Position numbers and translations under genes: made by a program. A stretch of 42,137 bases of DNA from Parasitella parasitica. Taxonomy: Eukaryota; Mucoromycota; Mucoromycetes; Mucorales; Mucoraceae. Within the stretch, counting starts at the first letter, position 1; each line of letters begins with the position of its first letter. The stretch lies in NCBI GenBank assembly GCA_025201805.1, contig MU619261.1, positions 146,445-188,581 of the forward strand, in the 5' to 3' direction. Below the pieces are notes generated by a model that saw only the letters and a list, made by a program, of their open reading frames with translations, searched no databases and had not been told where the DNA came from. Below are positions 10,184 to 22,653 of the stretch, piece by piece.

Positions 10184-11945
10184 GTTTGACCCTTGGCATC
10201 AAGCAGGTTATTTCGTTAGATGCTTTTGCCTTTCTTTGCTGTTGACCAGTCTCTTCAATCGATATTGATCGCAAGGTCTTTCCTCGAATGCTGAACTCTA
10301 GGGTAGTCAACGAGTAATTATTATAGGTAGATCAGACATTAGGCATACAACATTCTAAAAAGACTTAGTTGCAAAAGACTCAAAAGGCATTCATGAAAAC
10401 TACGTGGACAATGATTAATCATACCTCACGATGCAGTAACCATAGTCGTAATACAGCAAGCCCCAAAACCGTTGCGTTAAATCTATATATTTCGCGCATG
10501 CTGGTTTCCGCTTCCCCCAACAAACTATGATACAGGCGTGACACATTGACGATCAGGATGACTTTTATGTACAAAAAATTAGTGATTTGGAGCCTGAACC
10601 CACCAATATTGATAATGATGAATTAATTTATTCGTTAACGATTGTTGCTCGCAATATATTACCTTGATGACCATCATTTAATACAAACACAATGACCAAA
10701 GTTGCACATTTTATGGTTATCCACCGTTGGCTATTTAAGCCAGAGAGTCATATTCGAGATTTTGATCTGGTGAACAGTAGATCGGGTATTAGTTAACATT
10801 GCTGTAGATCGACCAAAAATTAATTTCATGTGGTTTGACAAAATTTGAAAAATTATAATAAAGAGAATTTTGTATGATCTAATTCACTGACATTGGTAAT
10901 ACCAAATAAAAGAGGGATAAAAGACATTCAATAAAATCGCTGATCAAAGTTTTGGGGCCTTAGGAATTCAAAGGTTGCGTCTTATCTGTCAGCGAACGAT
11001 AGTAGAAATCAGCATATGGCAATTGATCTTTATCTATGGCGTATTGTCTCGGAATTTGATTAGTACAATTGCTTTATAACAGTTTCTTATACATGTTCAC
11101 TATGATTGGGCGTTATAGTGAAATCTGGTCAGAGAAAAAGCCGTTGAACTTGATTGACGATTTGAGGTTTATCAAATGGCAATAAACATAGTCTACACTG
11201 GTTTTGCTGTTTTAATAAAGTAAGCTTGACGTATGTTGAAACACCTGGCCATGACCTGTATAAGTTGCGTGAATTTAAGGTACAGAAGAAATGAAATATC
11301 TATTACAGCAAATTATACATTGGGTCTCTTTGGTAACATACGCAACTAACAAAGCTTTACAATCAGCAACAACGCTTTTAAACAATAACGGATAAAATAT
11401 GGTTTTATGCCGATTCAAGTGACCCAATTAATTCCCCTGAGCTGGTTGTTATTATCTGATTTTAGACATTTGACATCAAAAATGATATTCTTTTGTATAT
11501 AAAATGAATCGCTGCTCAGACTTTTTATTTGCTACGATAAAGCCAAACGGCTTGATTTATTCGATATACTCTATTATATGGCTGATTTGTATGGCTTTTG
11601 GACCTTCACCTCAATATCATGAAGCAATGTTGACATCCATTGAAGGAGGCGAGAGAAAGCCAGCGATAAGCCTAATAAATGACTCACTTATTTTTCTCAT
11701 TTGACCCCTGATTTTGATAAATTAGAATACAATACACATTAACATGTTCGAAAGCCTTTATGCAATGATCAACATGCTCATTACTCGCCTATACTTGAAG
11801 CATTGAACCATTGCGAGATCATACCATGTTGATAAAAGTAGTCACCTATAGAGAAACCTTGAAAAAGTTTTTCAAGATAAACGAGAAAAACCAAATGTTG
11901 AAACGAGCCTTTGTTTCTCTGTTTACTTTGAATAACAATTTAAAA

Positions 11946-13013
<1,068 letters not shown>

Positions 13014-13342
13014 ATTTTCTTAATAAACCTGACGTCTCCCTAATCGTGTATCTGTAAATACGACCGTATATACCCATAGCATCATCTATTGACTTGCATT
13101 AATGTATTTTTTTTTTGTGTTGCATACTATCTGGCTTGGTACTCGGAATTGAAAACTGTTCTCTTTGTAGTAGAATCAAACAAACGTGGAGGTAGAGAGC
13201 AATGAGAGCAATGAGAGCCTTTTTTTTTTGGTAAATCAAGACATGAATGCAAATAATTATTTCAACTACCGAGAGCATAAAAGCGAAAATGTTGGTAGGG
13301 GTCGCTGCAGCCGTTTCATTTTCTTCTTCTCAGTTCCTCATC

Positions 13343-13612
13343 ATGTTGTTAAAGAGAATTGCCGCCGCGACAGCGAGTAGACGTGCTTACAGTACAGCAA
13401 CATCGAAACATGCAGGATCATTCTATTACCAATATGGCACGCCTCTGGTAAAATGCATTGTCTTGGCTTCAGCAACCACTTTGGGATTCCAACTTTTATG
13501 GCAGCACTTGGAATATCAAGAATACCGTGATGAAGCTGATGCCAATGTGAGTAAATTGGAAGATCGACTTAAATCACTGGAGGAACAACAAAAACTACAA
13601 AATAAATTTTAA
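13343..13612 (+). CDS. Small mitochondrial membrane protein, INA17-like
   Basis: The reading frame codes for about 89 aa from the ATG at 13343. It begins MLLKRIAAATASRRAYSTA, a classic mitochondrial presequence (Arg-rich, no acids). One membrane segment follows (PLVKCIVLASATTLGFQLLW), then a charged coiled coil (YRDEADANVSKLEDRLKSLE). This order matches the fungal inner-membrane assembly complex subunit INA17, which helps build the F1Fo-ATP synthase peripheral stalk; the assignment rests on architecture and a remembered family pattern. In-frame upstream ATGs at 13247 and 13289 are possible but would hide the presequence, and an upstream intron cannot be excluded. It is convergent with eL28, whose stop lies 115 nt away. 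Confidence 0.6.
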   Translation: MLLKRIAAATASRRAYSTATSKHAGSFYYQYGTPLVKCIVLASATTLGFQLLWQHLEYQEYRDEADANVSKLEDRLKSLEEQQKLQNKF

Positions 13613-13727
13613 ACAAAACAAAAACGATGCCTATAAAGCTCACAATATGTAACATGGTATCTTTTTCTTCTATGTCTTTTTATTTTTATTTTAATAATAA
13701 AAAAAGAAAAAAACGACGAAAAGCGAT

Positions 13728-14269
13728 TTAAGCCTTGTTGGCACGGACACCTTTGGATTCACGCTTAGCGTGAACCTTGCGAGCCTTTTGAGTAGAAAGG
13801 AGAGCAGAGGCACGGGCGACAGCGGCCTATATTCCGAAGAGAGAAAAAACATACATTTAGCATTTCTATCCCCTTTTCCCCCCAATGATCTATGAACTTA
13901 CGGCACGGAGGTCAGGTCTGTATTGGCTGCGAGCAATCAAATTGGCAACAGACTTGGAAGTTTGACGACGAGTCTTGGCAATGACAACATTGTTGATGGA
14001 CTTGGCAGGAGAGTTTTGCTTGTTGGCCTTGCGAGTGGTGACACAAACACCACGAGCAGCAGGGAGGATGGAAACAGTCTATGTACCCATTTAGCTGCGA
14101 GACCAAATAAACTTGCTTACAAACTTACCTTGTAGTTGGCAAGACCAGAGTACTTGAAAGAGTTAACGTTCTTCAAGTTGGCGGGTTCAGAAGAGAACTG
14201 AACATTTTGACGCTTAACAAGGAAAGAGTTGTTGTTCTTGATAATAGCCCAGACCAAATCGGCACTCAT
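13728..14269 (-). CDS. RPL28: 60S ribosomal protein eL28
   Basis: Three exons (14129-14269, 13902-14078, 13728-13826; introns 50 and 75 nt) encode 138 aa. Family features: [20 protein letters not shown] at the N-terminus, [19 protein letters not shown], then [19 protein letters not shown] and a basic C-terminus ending GVRANKA. It is a component of the large ribosomal subunit. S. cerevisiae lacks eL28 whereas many other fungi keep it, which argues against a budding yeast source. Codon use is biased to C-ending codons as in eL36 and spermidine synthase. Confidence 0.95.
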
Positions 14270-15124
14270 TGTTCTACAAGTACATGGATGATAGATATAA
14301 TCAACATTCGACTTCTTTCTCTCTTACAAGATGCCACCAAGCCACTACTTACGATATATTAGGGAAAAGAGAAGGAAACCTCAGTTGGAAAATGCGTTGC
14401 CTTCTATTTTCTTGCTAAAAAATTTGATTCAATGATAGTCTCATTGGCTATAAGTTTGTAGTGGCTTAGTGTTGCAGTAGCAGGAGCACCTTCTAGTTCA
14501 TCAAACAGTGGGTGTTTTGTCAGGTAAATGTTCTCTATCGTACATTGAGAATGGGGTATTTATATCAAGTCGAGCATTGGAAGTATTAAGTTTGACAATA
14601 CAAAAGTGCCTGACAATATGTTGAGCGTTGCAAAAGATCATTTGTCTTCAAGACATGGCTTCTTTTAAACATGAACCACTTTAAATGCATCATGGAAGAA
14701 GCTTAAATGAGGATATTTGAAGACTACAAAAACAAATTGATGCTTCATTTGATTTCTGGTTATTATAAAATTTTAAAGTTACAAGTTTCTGAGTATTGTA
14801 ATGCTGATTTAACGGCATTTAGCACATTTGATTTAAGCGTTTAAAAGTTTAAAGAGCCTTTTTTTTTGTTCTCATAAAATAGCATGGTTAAAGTATAATA
14901 AAAGCTGTCTGGAAATCATAGTAGAGCTCTTTTCATAGACACTACAGTTTTCAAAAGTTATATATTTTGATCTATTGTCAATACACTTTGATATTGGGGC
15001 TTCTCCACTTCAAAAAGTGGGTATACATGTAGTGACTGGATGGGACTTTCGACCAGCGGTATACCCTGCCATGTTGAAGATTGAGCGTGAGGAACCCTAT
15101 TTCTCCATATTTTCCAACGCTAAT
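14270..15124. other. Divergent intergenic region of eL28 and the RRM gene
   Basis: About 850 bp of AT-rich DNA lies between divergent start codons. A pyrimidine-rich patch at 14310-14330 may belong to the eL28 leader. No other gene is seen. In-frame ATGs at 14987 and 15071 precede the chosen start of the RRM gene. Confidence 0.45.
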
Positions 15125-16140
15125 ATGGCATCCACAGCACGCCAAATTGCTGCTCATGTATCACGTCAAAGAGCAATGACAACACCAACCATCAAAGCAT
15201 ATCAGCGATTTATTCATACCTCATATCAGGCGCTTGAAGGTGCTAAGTCACCTCAACAGCAAGGAGAAAGAAAAAGTTTTGCTGAAAACCTTAGTAACCA
15301 ATTTATCAATCTTGTCAAAAAGCAGCGTAATCAAACCAAAGCATTTTCCGATCCTTCTCGTTTTGTAATGATCAATGGCCTGCCACTGACAGCTACTATA
15401 GAGGATATCCATAAATTGGCAAGAGAAGCATTTACCAATGGAGATAAACAGATCGTAGAAAGTAAGTTTTTTTTTTTTTTTTTTTTTTTTGGCAAATGTT
15501 AAGACTGATGGATATACCAAAGCTGTTCTTTGCCGTAGCCCTGAATTCAACTTTACCGGTCGCTGTGTTGTTAGTTTAAACAATGTTGAAGATGCTCGTC
15601 GTTTGATTGAGTACGGCCATAGACGAGTATTAGGAGGCCATACGATCAAGATTGATTATGTAAGTTTTTTTGTAGTTTTGACGTTTGAGCAGGTAAGGAC
15701 ATTTACAGATGTTAAATAGACTGGAAATGATAAATCAGACACCGACTCTGTAATGAATCAATATCGTCCCTCTGAATTGAGCTCCATTACAGATTCCACA
15801 AGCGCATCTGGTCGTTCTGTGGTTATTACAGGTTTTCCGTTCCAAACAAAATCAGAGCACTTGTTGGGATATTTGCGCTCTAGAAATTTTTTCCCTGCGG
15901 AAGGAGTCCCTAGCAATATATTGCGCTTAAAGACGTAAGTTTTGTATATTGTACAATAGCATTGGCGATTATTCATGTTATCATTCATTTAGCAAGGATA
16001 ATTCGACAGTTTCCAAGTTTCTGGTTAAATTCGATTCAGAAAGTGAAGCATGGCGTTGTGTTCGTGCCTTCCATAACACTGACTTTCTGTTAAAAAGTAG
16101 ACAATCTAGACATAGACTTCGACTGAGCGTAGCTTACTAA
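15125..16140 (+). CDS. RNA-binding protein with two RRMs, possibly mitochondrial
   Basis: Four exons (15125-15461, 15523-15659, 15720-15934, 15993-16140) encode 278 aa with all phases matching; introns are 61, 60 and 58 nt. The first RRM has RNP2-like FVMINGLP and a strand ending GRCVVSLNNVEDARRLI, then GGHTIKIDY. The second has SVVITGFPFQTK and a strand FLVKFDSESEAWRCVRAF. The leader MASTARQIAAHVSRQRAM is basic with no acidic residues and could direct import into mitochondria, which is inference. An upstream in-frame ATG (15071) would bury it. Intron 1 has a 24-T tract right after its GTAAGT donor; I placed its acceptor at 15522 behind a CTGAT branch-like site because that keeps the frame. 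Convergent with PAN3, 26 nt apart. Role unknown. Confidence 0.78.
15467..15490 (+). repeat. Poly-T tract (24 nt) at a 5' splice site
   Basis: The run follows the intron donor of the RRM gene directly. Its length may vary between alleles or reads. Confidence 0.8.
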
Positions 16141-16166
16141 TATGATTAAAAAAAAAAGTATTGTAT

Positions 16167-18662
16167 TTATTTTCGTTTCGTGGTAATGGTTGTGGTTGTA
16201 GCAGTTTTTGTGCTGATATCATTGAAGGCAGATGTGATACATGACTTGAGCTCTTTGTAAGAGACAATAATCGATGTTTGATTATCTCTTGAAGTGAGCA
16301 TTATGTTTTCATCTACACCAGTATCCAGCTAATAGTTTTGAGTTGTCATGTAGGTACACTGCGTCAGTGTGTTCATTTACCTTGTTTAAACATGAGACGA
16401 CGTGTCCCATATCCACAAGAGGCACACCTATTTCGTTTACTTGATGGAAGATATAGTCTCGAAATAGTTTGATCATGTATCTATCTCCTGTTTCTGACCA
16501 TCTTGCGTCCTTTTCGAACTCTGGTCTCTCGTTGATGAAATTAAGTTTGGACATTAGTTTGACTAATCGACTGTTCTCTAGTTCATTGCTGAGACTCGTT
16601 TCCAGGGTATCCGTGTAACTAGGAATTAAGATAATAGGGTTACTCGCTTTACTACTAGGCAAACGTTCTACTTACTACTGGCTGCTGTTCAATTCATGCA
16701 ACAATCTAGGGCCTATCAAAACAAACACTTCATCAATGGATTTTGACATGGAAGGCTTTCCAAGCAAGTAGTAGGCAACATTCTTGAGATCCGGCGAATA
16801 GAATCTAGACATGAACTCAAAAGACTGCATTGATGTTCCAGGGGCAGGCGTATTACAAGCAAGACTAATGATTAATTTACCAAAGCTAAACAGATCTTCT
16901 TGCTGATAAAGCACCCGCTTTTGATCTGCTGTATTGTCAAATTGAAGCACATCCACCAGTCCAGCACAATTGATGCGAAGTCTGTTTTTGCTGGTCATGA
17001 TGATTTTGTTGGGCTCAATTGTTCTTGCTGATAGACCTGCACTGTGTATAGTCTTCAGAGCTGAAGCGATCTGCGTTATAAAACTCCATAATGTAGTTTC
17101 AGGTACTGGCATGCCATTGATTCCAGCTGCTTGAAACCGAGCATGTAATAGAGCTTGCGCTTGCGGGGAGAAATAGGCTTCAAACAACGTTATACTACAC
17201 GGATGATAATCATAAACAAAAACAAGCGCTACACCATGTGAATGTTGGGAATTGCAATCACTTTTTAAATATCAAACAGAAGCTTACAGGAATCGCCAAA
17301 TGCTCTCGTGGTAAAGGCTTCTCGTATTGACACTATATTGGCATGTCTTATCTTTCTCCATTGCTTGACTATACTCATTGCTTGTTCATTGACCAATCTA
17401 AAGCCTAATGAGATGTGAGAATCTATCCATATAGACTAGCACAAGCCTTACCTTCAATTCGAACCATTGTATAAGGTTTACCATTGGTGCGGCAAACAGC
17501 TTTATACATCCAAGAAGAATGACCCAACACTTTACCTGGTTTCTCTTCAATCCGATGTAATGAATGATATACATGGACTTCCTCAGGTAACCCTGTATCT
17601 TTTGCTGCTCCCAGATTAACATTTTGATGAATCGTATTGCGCTTTTTTACGACATTACCTGATGTAGCAGCAATCGCAGTGTCGTTTCGCTTTAGTAATT
17701 GTTCTCGCAAGTTGTCAGGAATGTAAAATGACTGGACAAGTCGCTGGTGATTTGACAGATTGGCTACGTGAGGTAAGGCCGGCACATATTGATGATACTG
17801 AGGCTGCTATGGCATTGCTCAGCATACACAAAAGTTAAAAGACTGATGGCACTTACTGCTGGCTGTGGAAACTGATTGCTCATATAATAGAATGGGTCTT
17901 GTGGAACGATTTGAGTCGGTTGAGGATAAATGTATTGTCCATTATTCACAAACGGATATCGATGTGGCGATTGCGGCGGTGGCGATGAAATAGACATTCT
18001 TTGTTGAGTGTTGTCAGTAAGGTGCGTATTTGTTAATCTAACAAGACGTGAGTACGAAATAGAAGTATACTAGGCGGTTGTATATTTTACATTGGTCTAG
18101 GTGATATTTTCTCTGCGTAATAGGCAATTATTAATAAAGAACGCAGAGCATTTGTCCCATCAGAATACCTTGAATTGGGGTCGTCTTTGGCACAAATACA
18201 GGCGCATGAATGCTATCCGCAGAAACTGACGTATTTCGGGGGCTATTTCATGATGAGTAAATACGTGCGCAAGGGTTGATATATCCATTTACTTTTCTGG
18301 GCTCTGTGGGTGGTTTTGTTGCTGTGGCAATACAATGGCTTTTTCCTGCGCAACAATTACTAGGACTATTTATTTACAAACTTGGACGCTACGTACGGTT
18401 TCATGATTGAAATCACACCCTTTATCTTCGAATTTACAAAAGCCATGAATAATTACGTTCCTGCAAGTTCTTTTCGATGACGATGAAGAAGACGACGTCG
18501 CTATCATAAGATTAACAACTTGAAATTCATGATAGCCATCCACAGTACTGTTTACCCACATTTAGGTGCTGGTTCTTTAGTTGAGCTACTATCTGATGAT
18601 GCTTTGATAGGAATAACCAAGGGCACTTGCGATGGTGGAATAAATGACTGATTAGGATTCAT
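16167..18662 (-). CDS. PAN3: PAN2-PAN3 deadenylase regulatory subunit PAN3
   Basis: Eleven exons give 653 aa. Exons: 18560-18662, 18397-18500, 18293-18345, 18169-18242, 18091-18112, 17857-18037, 17452-17806, 17288-17404, 16676-17228, 16381-16618, 16167-16328. PAN3 bridges poly(A)-binding protein and the PAN2 nuclease that trims mRNA poly(A) tails in the cytoplasm. Residues 47-67 are the N-terminal CCCH zinc finger (C47, C56, C63, H67; [15 protein letters not shown]). Residues 95-106 ([12 protein letters not shown]) fit a PAM2 motif for PABP. The middle is a pseudokinase, with [17 protein letters not shown] and [20 protein letters not shown]. The C-terminal knob has [21 protein letters not shown] and [13 protein letters not shown]. 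The first splice (18501-18559, donor GTGGGT) has an alternative (18470-18555). Exon 5 is only 22 nt. Confidence 0.95.
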
Positions 18663-18808
18663 TTTTATTCAATTAAAATACGAAGTTGGGAAAAAAAAAA
18701 AAGGCTGTTCATAAAGGAGGTCAGTTGTTGCGGTTTTAAATAGGTGCTGGTAGTCGCAGAGCTGTGTGAATTTCAAGGTACACAGATCCATTCTGTCAAA
18801 TCTTCTTA

Positions 18809-19003
18809 TTACTCTACGCAATAGAGATTACTGGATATGTAGTTTATAATCTTCCATGCAGTACAGAGCTCAGTGATGATGACGAGAATGAACAAGAAAG
18901 CATGACTTTGCGTTTTGACCAAGGACTCCTTCAGCATGTAGAGATTAGCATAAAACGCACCTATAATAAACAAGATTTCAATGGCTAGTGCGTCTGGGAC
19001 CAT
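18809..19003 (-). CDS. Possible small membrane protein with two helices
   Basis: A 64-codon frame starts MVPDALAIEILFIIGAFYAN and contains two hydrophobic stretches (ILFIIGAFYANLYML and FLFILVIITELC) joined by a short charged loop, as in small helical-hairpin membrane proteins. A TATAAAA element on the same strand lies about 85-95 bp upstream (plus-strand 19088-19096). I do not recognise the family. It lies upstream of PAN3 on the same strand, so it may share or overlap the PAN3 promoter. A chance frame is possible. Confidence 0.35.
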   Translation of the reverse strand: MVPDALAIEILFIIGAFYANLYMLKESLVKTQSHAFLFILVIITELCTAWKIINYISSNLYCVE

Positions 19004-19087
19004 TAGTTACTCGGTAAAAAAAAAAAAAGAAGGTAAAAAGAGATAAAAGGCGAAAAGATCATTACACTTCATTAGCAACAATACTTG

Positions 19088-19096
19088 TTTTTATAG
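19088..19096 (-). promoter_or_regulatory. Candidate TATA element of the small membrane ORF
   Basis: Read on the minus strand this is CTATAAAAA, about 85-90 nt ahead of the ATG at 19003. It gives some support for transcription of the small ORF. Confidence 0.3.
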
Positions 19097-19359
19097 CCCA
19101 AGAATTGTGCCGCCATGAGTTATCGCTATAGTTACTAGTTTTGGTCATAAGAAAGCTGTTGCTATGCAGTAGACATGCCTCGATCGACAACAAAAGATGG
19201 CTACAGACCTCTTTCGCCATCGTGACTCGAATGCATGCGATTCCTTTACATCCTACAAGAAGACCAAGAAAGTATGAAATATGGGACAACCAGGCTTCCA
19301 CCATTTTAAGAGCAGATTAGCCAACGTGCATCTCCAAACAGGTGCCTGATCCGACTACT

Positions 19360-19367
19360 ATATATAA
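19360..19367 (+). promoter_or_regulatory. TATA box of the amidohydrolase gene
   Basis: TATATAAA sits about 75 bp upstream of the ATG at 19441 and is followed by a pyrimidine-rich leader. Confidence 0.5.
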
Positions 19368-19440
19368 ACAACAAACTTGGGGTTTATTTTCAATTTTTTC
19401 TTTACCTTTTTATCTAATCAGCTAAGCATTTGTTTGGTGA

Positions 19441-22400
19441 ATGTCATTAAAGGGAAATCCGTCAAGTTATGCATCAATTGTTCGTGATGGTGGTGGTGGT
19501 GATGACGACCATGCAGGAGAAGGCTCTTCTTCTGCACCACTATTGTCTTCTCGTAAAGCACAGGGAATCAACTGGCATGATCGTGTAAAACGTGCTTACG
19601 TCTTTGTTCGCCGAAATTTTTCTCACATATTGGTCTTATTTACCATTGTTGCGATACTAGTTGTTTTGTTTGTGTATACCTTACTTCCTGACAGCCCTGT
19701 CTTTCCGGCAAAGGAGACACATTCACAGACCCTCCAAGCCGGTGTTTCGGAAGTGACTATGGCAAACGGACGAATTCAGTGTGAGGCTATTCAGTCGAGA
19801 AGAAGAGAAAAGAATCTTCCAAACCAAAGGCGCACGAATCCTCGGGCTGAACCAACGCAAAAGTCAATCTTGCTGAGAAATGCAATTGTTTGGGATGGTG
19901 AAGGCGGTGTGTTGAACAACGTCGATGTTTATATGGAAGATGGTGTCATTCGTAAAGTGGAAAAGAACGTTCAATTGAGCACCATCCAAAAAAATGTCAA
20001 AGTCATTGATGTTGGTGGACATGTTGTAGGCCCTGGCTTAGTCGACATGCATAGGTACGTATACAATGTAGTACGCCTCTACGCGCTGTGATCTAATTTT
20101 ACAGTGGTTTACAGCCATATGGGTGTGGACTCATGGCCAGAACTTGATGCGACTGATGATACGAATGAAATGACTCAGCCTCTCACACCATTTGTTCGAA
20201 CCTTGGATGCCTTTAATCCCTCTGATAAAGCCATTCGCATTGTATCATCTGGTGGTGTAACAACAGCTTTAGTATTGCCAGGCTCTGGAAATTTGATGGG
20301 CGGTGAGGCCTTTGCCTTTAAACTAAGACACAGATCAACCGTTAGCAATGAGGATATGCTTGTGCAAGATAATATAAACCCTGAAGTAGAGACTAAATGG
20401 AGATGGATGAAGATGGCATGTGGAGAGAACCCAAAGGCAAGTTGAAACATATTGCTTATTAGACAGTGATTGAGACGGTATGCAATTACAAATAGCGAGT
20501 CTATGGCGGTCGTAATCAAATGCCTTCTACACGTACGTGATATAGGATATATAGAAACGTGCATAAAAAAATAAATCCAGCCCTTCCTTTTAGGTCTTGG
20601 AGAAGCCTATCTTTTTCGTAAAGAAATGTCTAGAGCGCATGAGCTGAAGCAGAAACAAGACGACTGGTGTCAAGCTGCTAACCGTACTCCTTCTGTTAGG
20701 TTCGACAGAGCCTTTCCTCAAGATCTCAGCCTCGAGTCTCTTGTTTCTCTACTTCGTGATGAAGTGCTACTCAATGTTCACTGCTACGAAACTCATGATA
20801 TAGAGGCTATGATTCGTCATTCTCTAGAATTCAACTTTACGATCAGCGCATTCCACCATGCTCTTGATGCGTATCGTATTCCATCCATCCTTCGTCGCGC
20901 CACCAACAATATTACTGTTGCCACATTTGCTGACCACTGGGGCTACAAAAAAGAGGCTTTTCAAGCTATTCCTCAGGCGCCCAAGATCTTGCACGATGCC
21001 GGTGTCCCGGTTGCTTTGAAAAGCGACCATCCTGTGCTTAATTCTCAACATTTGATATTTGAAGCTGCTAAAACTACGCATTATGGATTGCCACCACAAG
21101 AAGCTTTCAAGGCAGTTACATCTACACCAGCCAACGCTATTGGACTCGGTCATCGCATTGGTTCCCTGAAAGTGGGCTACGATGCTGACGTTGTTATTTG
21201 GGACAGAGAGCCTCTTTCCTTGGGAGCAACGCCTTTGCAAGTCTTAATAGATGGTGTACCACTGTTTGACGAAAAAGCCATTGAGCCAATTAGCCATAAG
21301 CAAGACATTCCTGCCGCTGCCACTAGTACTGATCCACCCAAGAAATTAAATGGCGCAAAGAGCTTTGTCTTGAAGAATGCAGGCTACTATTTCTTGGGAG
21401 AAACTCCAACCAGAGGTCCCATGGATATTGTTGTTCAAGATGGTGCCATTGTTTGCTCGGCTCCTGACTGTACCGACTCTATTGTATCTGTTCAAACTGA
21501 GAAAGTTGTACCTGAATATGACCTACAAGGTGGCTATGTCGTTCCTGTAAGTGACAGCGTCAAAAGAAAGAGAGAGAAATAATAACATGTGGTCATAAAG
21601 GGCCTAGTTGGTGTTGGTTCTACTTTAGGATTGATAGAGATTCAGGGAGAAGCAACAACTGGAGATGGTCGTGCGCCCTCTAGCAGATCTCAAGATGCCA
21701 AGGATATTATTCAGACTGTTGACGGTATAAAATTAAGTACTCGCCACCTGGAAGAAGCGTATAAAGGTGGTGTTTTAACAGCTATCACAGCACCAATGTC
21801 AAATAATGTTGTGGTTGGTGTCTCGGCAGCTTTCAAGACCGGTGCTGATTCCCGTAAGTTGATATATATTTTACCATATCATAGGTAAGATTAAACCTAA
21901 CCAAGGCGAATAGTTCTTACCGACGGCGCTCTTCTTTCTTCTGCCGTTGCGCTTCATTTACAGGTTGGGGACGATTTCAAATCCTCTAGTTTTCCGACTA
22001 TTTCAAGCCAGATAAGCTATATTCGCCAATTACTCAAAGACAACCTCAAATCAGAAAACTACTATGGACAGGCTGCTCGTGGTGAAATACCTACAGTCAT
22101 CACAGCACACAACAAGGACGAGATCGCTTCGTTAATTGTATTGAAACGAGACCATGTTTCAAAAGCACGTTTTGTTATTTTGGGAGGTACTGAAGCCTAC
22201 TTGGTTGCCCCTCATTTGGCAGAAGCCAAGATTCCCGTTGTTCTCCAGCCCGTGTTATGCACACCCTCGAGATTCGATTCTATTCATTGCTTGACTGGTG
22301 CTCCTCTTACAAATGGTACAGCTGCGCATGTACTAAATAGCTATGGTGTCAAGATCGGTGTCGGTATCTTTGATGATGGATTGGCTCGCAACTTGGCATG

Positions 22401-22653
22401 GGATTCTGGATGGCTAGCTGCTACATCCCCCTCGTCTACTGCTCTGGAAAACGGCGCCATTACCGAAATTCAAGCTATTCAATTTGTAACAAGCAATATC
22501 CGTGAGATATATGGTCTCGATGCATCTTCTGCAGCTATTCAAGTAGGAGATGAGTTCTTAGTTTATTCTGGAAATCCATTTGATGTGAGAAGTCGTATCA
22601 TTCTTATTCATTCCAATTCTAACGGTCTGGAGGCATTGCCAGTACACCAATAA
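19441..22653 (+). CDS. Membrane-anchored tandem amidohydrolase-like protein
   Basis: Six exons (19441-20054, 20115-20436, 20496-20532, 20594-21546, 21601-21853, 21914-22653) encode 972 aa. A cytosolic Ser/Gly-rich tail is followed by one membrane helix at about residues 60-82 (FSHILVLFTIVAILVVLFVY), so the rest is probably lumenal or extracellular (type II). The first amidohydrolase unit has the entry strand GPGLVDMHSHMG with the metal-binding HxH (H204, H206), then VHCYETHD, AFHHALDAY and LKSDHP as likely ligands, and ends IGSLKVGYDADVVIWD. A second unit starts near residue 643 (GLVGVGSTLGLIEI) at the place where HxH should be, but without it. Substrate unknown. Intron 2 (20437-20495) is a GC-AG intron; exon 3 is 37 nt. 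Confidence 0.88.

Larger units (their letters stand above)
9605..11945. other. 2.3-kb gene-poor region with decayed coding-like patch
   Basis: Between the HAD and spermidine synthase genes no intact gene is seen. The part from about 9700 to 10330 is richer in GC than the rest and has open segments of 50-57 codons on both strands, plus a GC-rich hairpin near 9761-9784. From about 10400 to 11900 the sequence is AT-rich with nothing recognisable. Confidence 0.45.

Noticed and set aside
13912-14135. Short frames on both strands inside eL28
   Set aside because: They are shadows of eL28 exon 2.
19062-19304. 80-codon minus-strand frame starting MVEAWLSHISYFLG
   Set aside because: It has no domain, contains the TATA element of the neighbouring small ORF, and its composition is not protein-like after the first 20 residues.
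20824-21240. 138-codon minus-strand frame
   Set aside because: It is antisense to the amidohydrolase exon 4.
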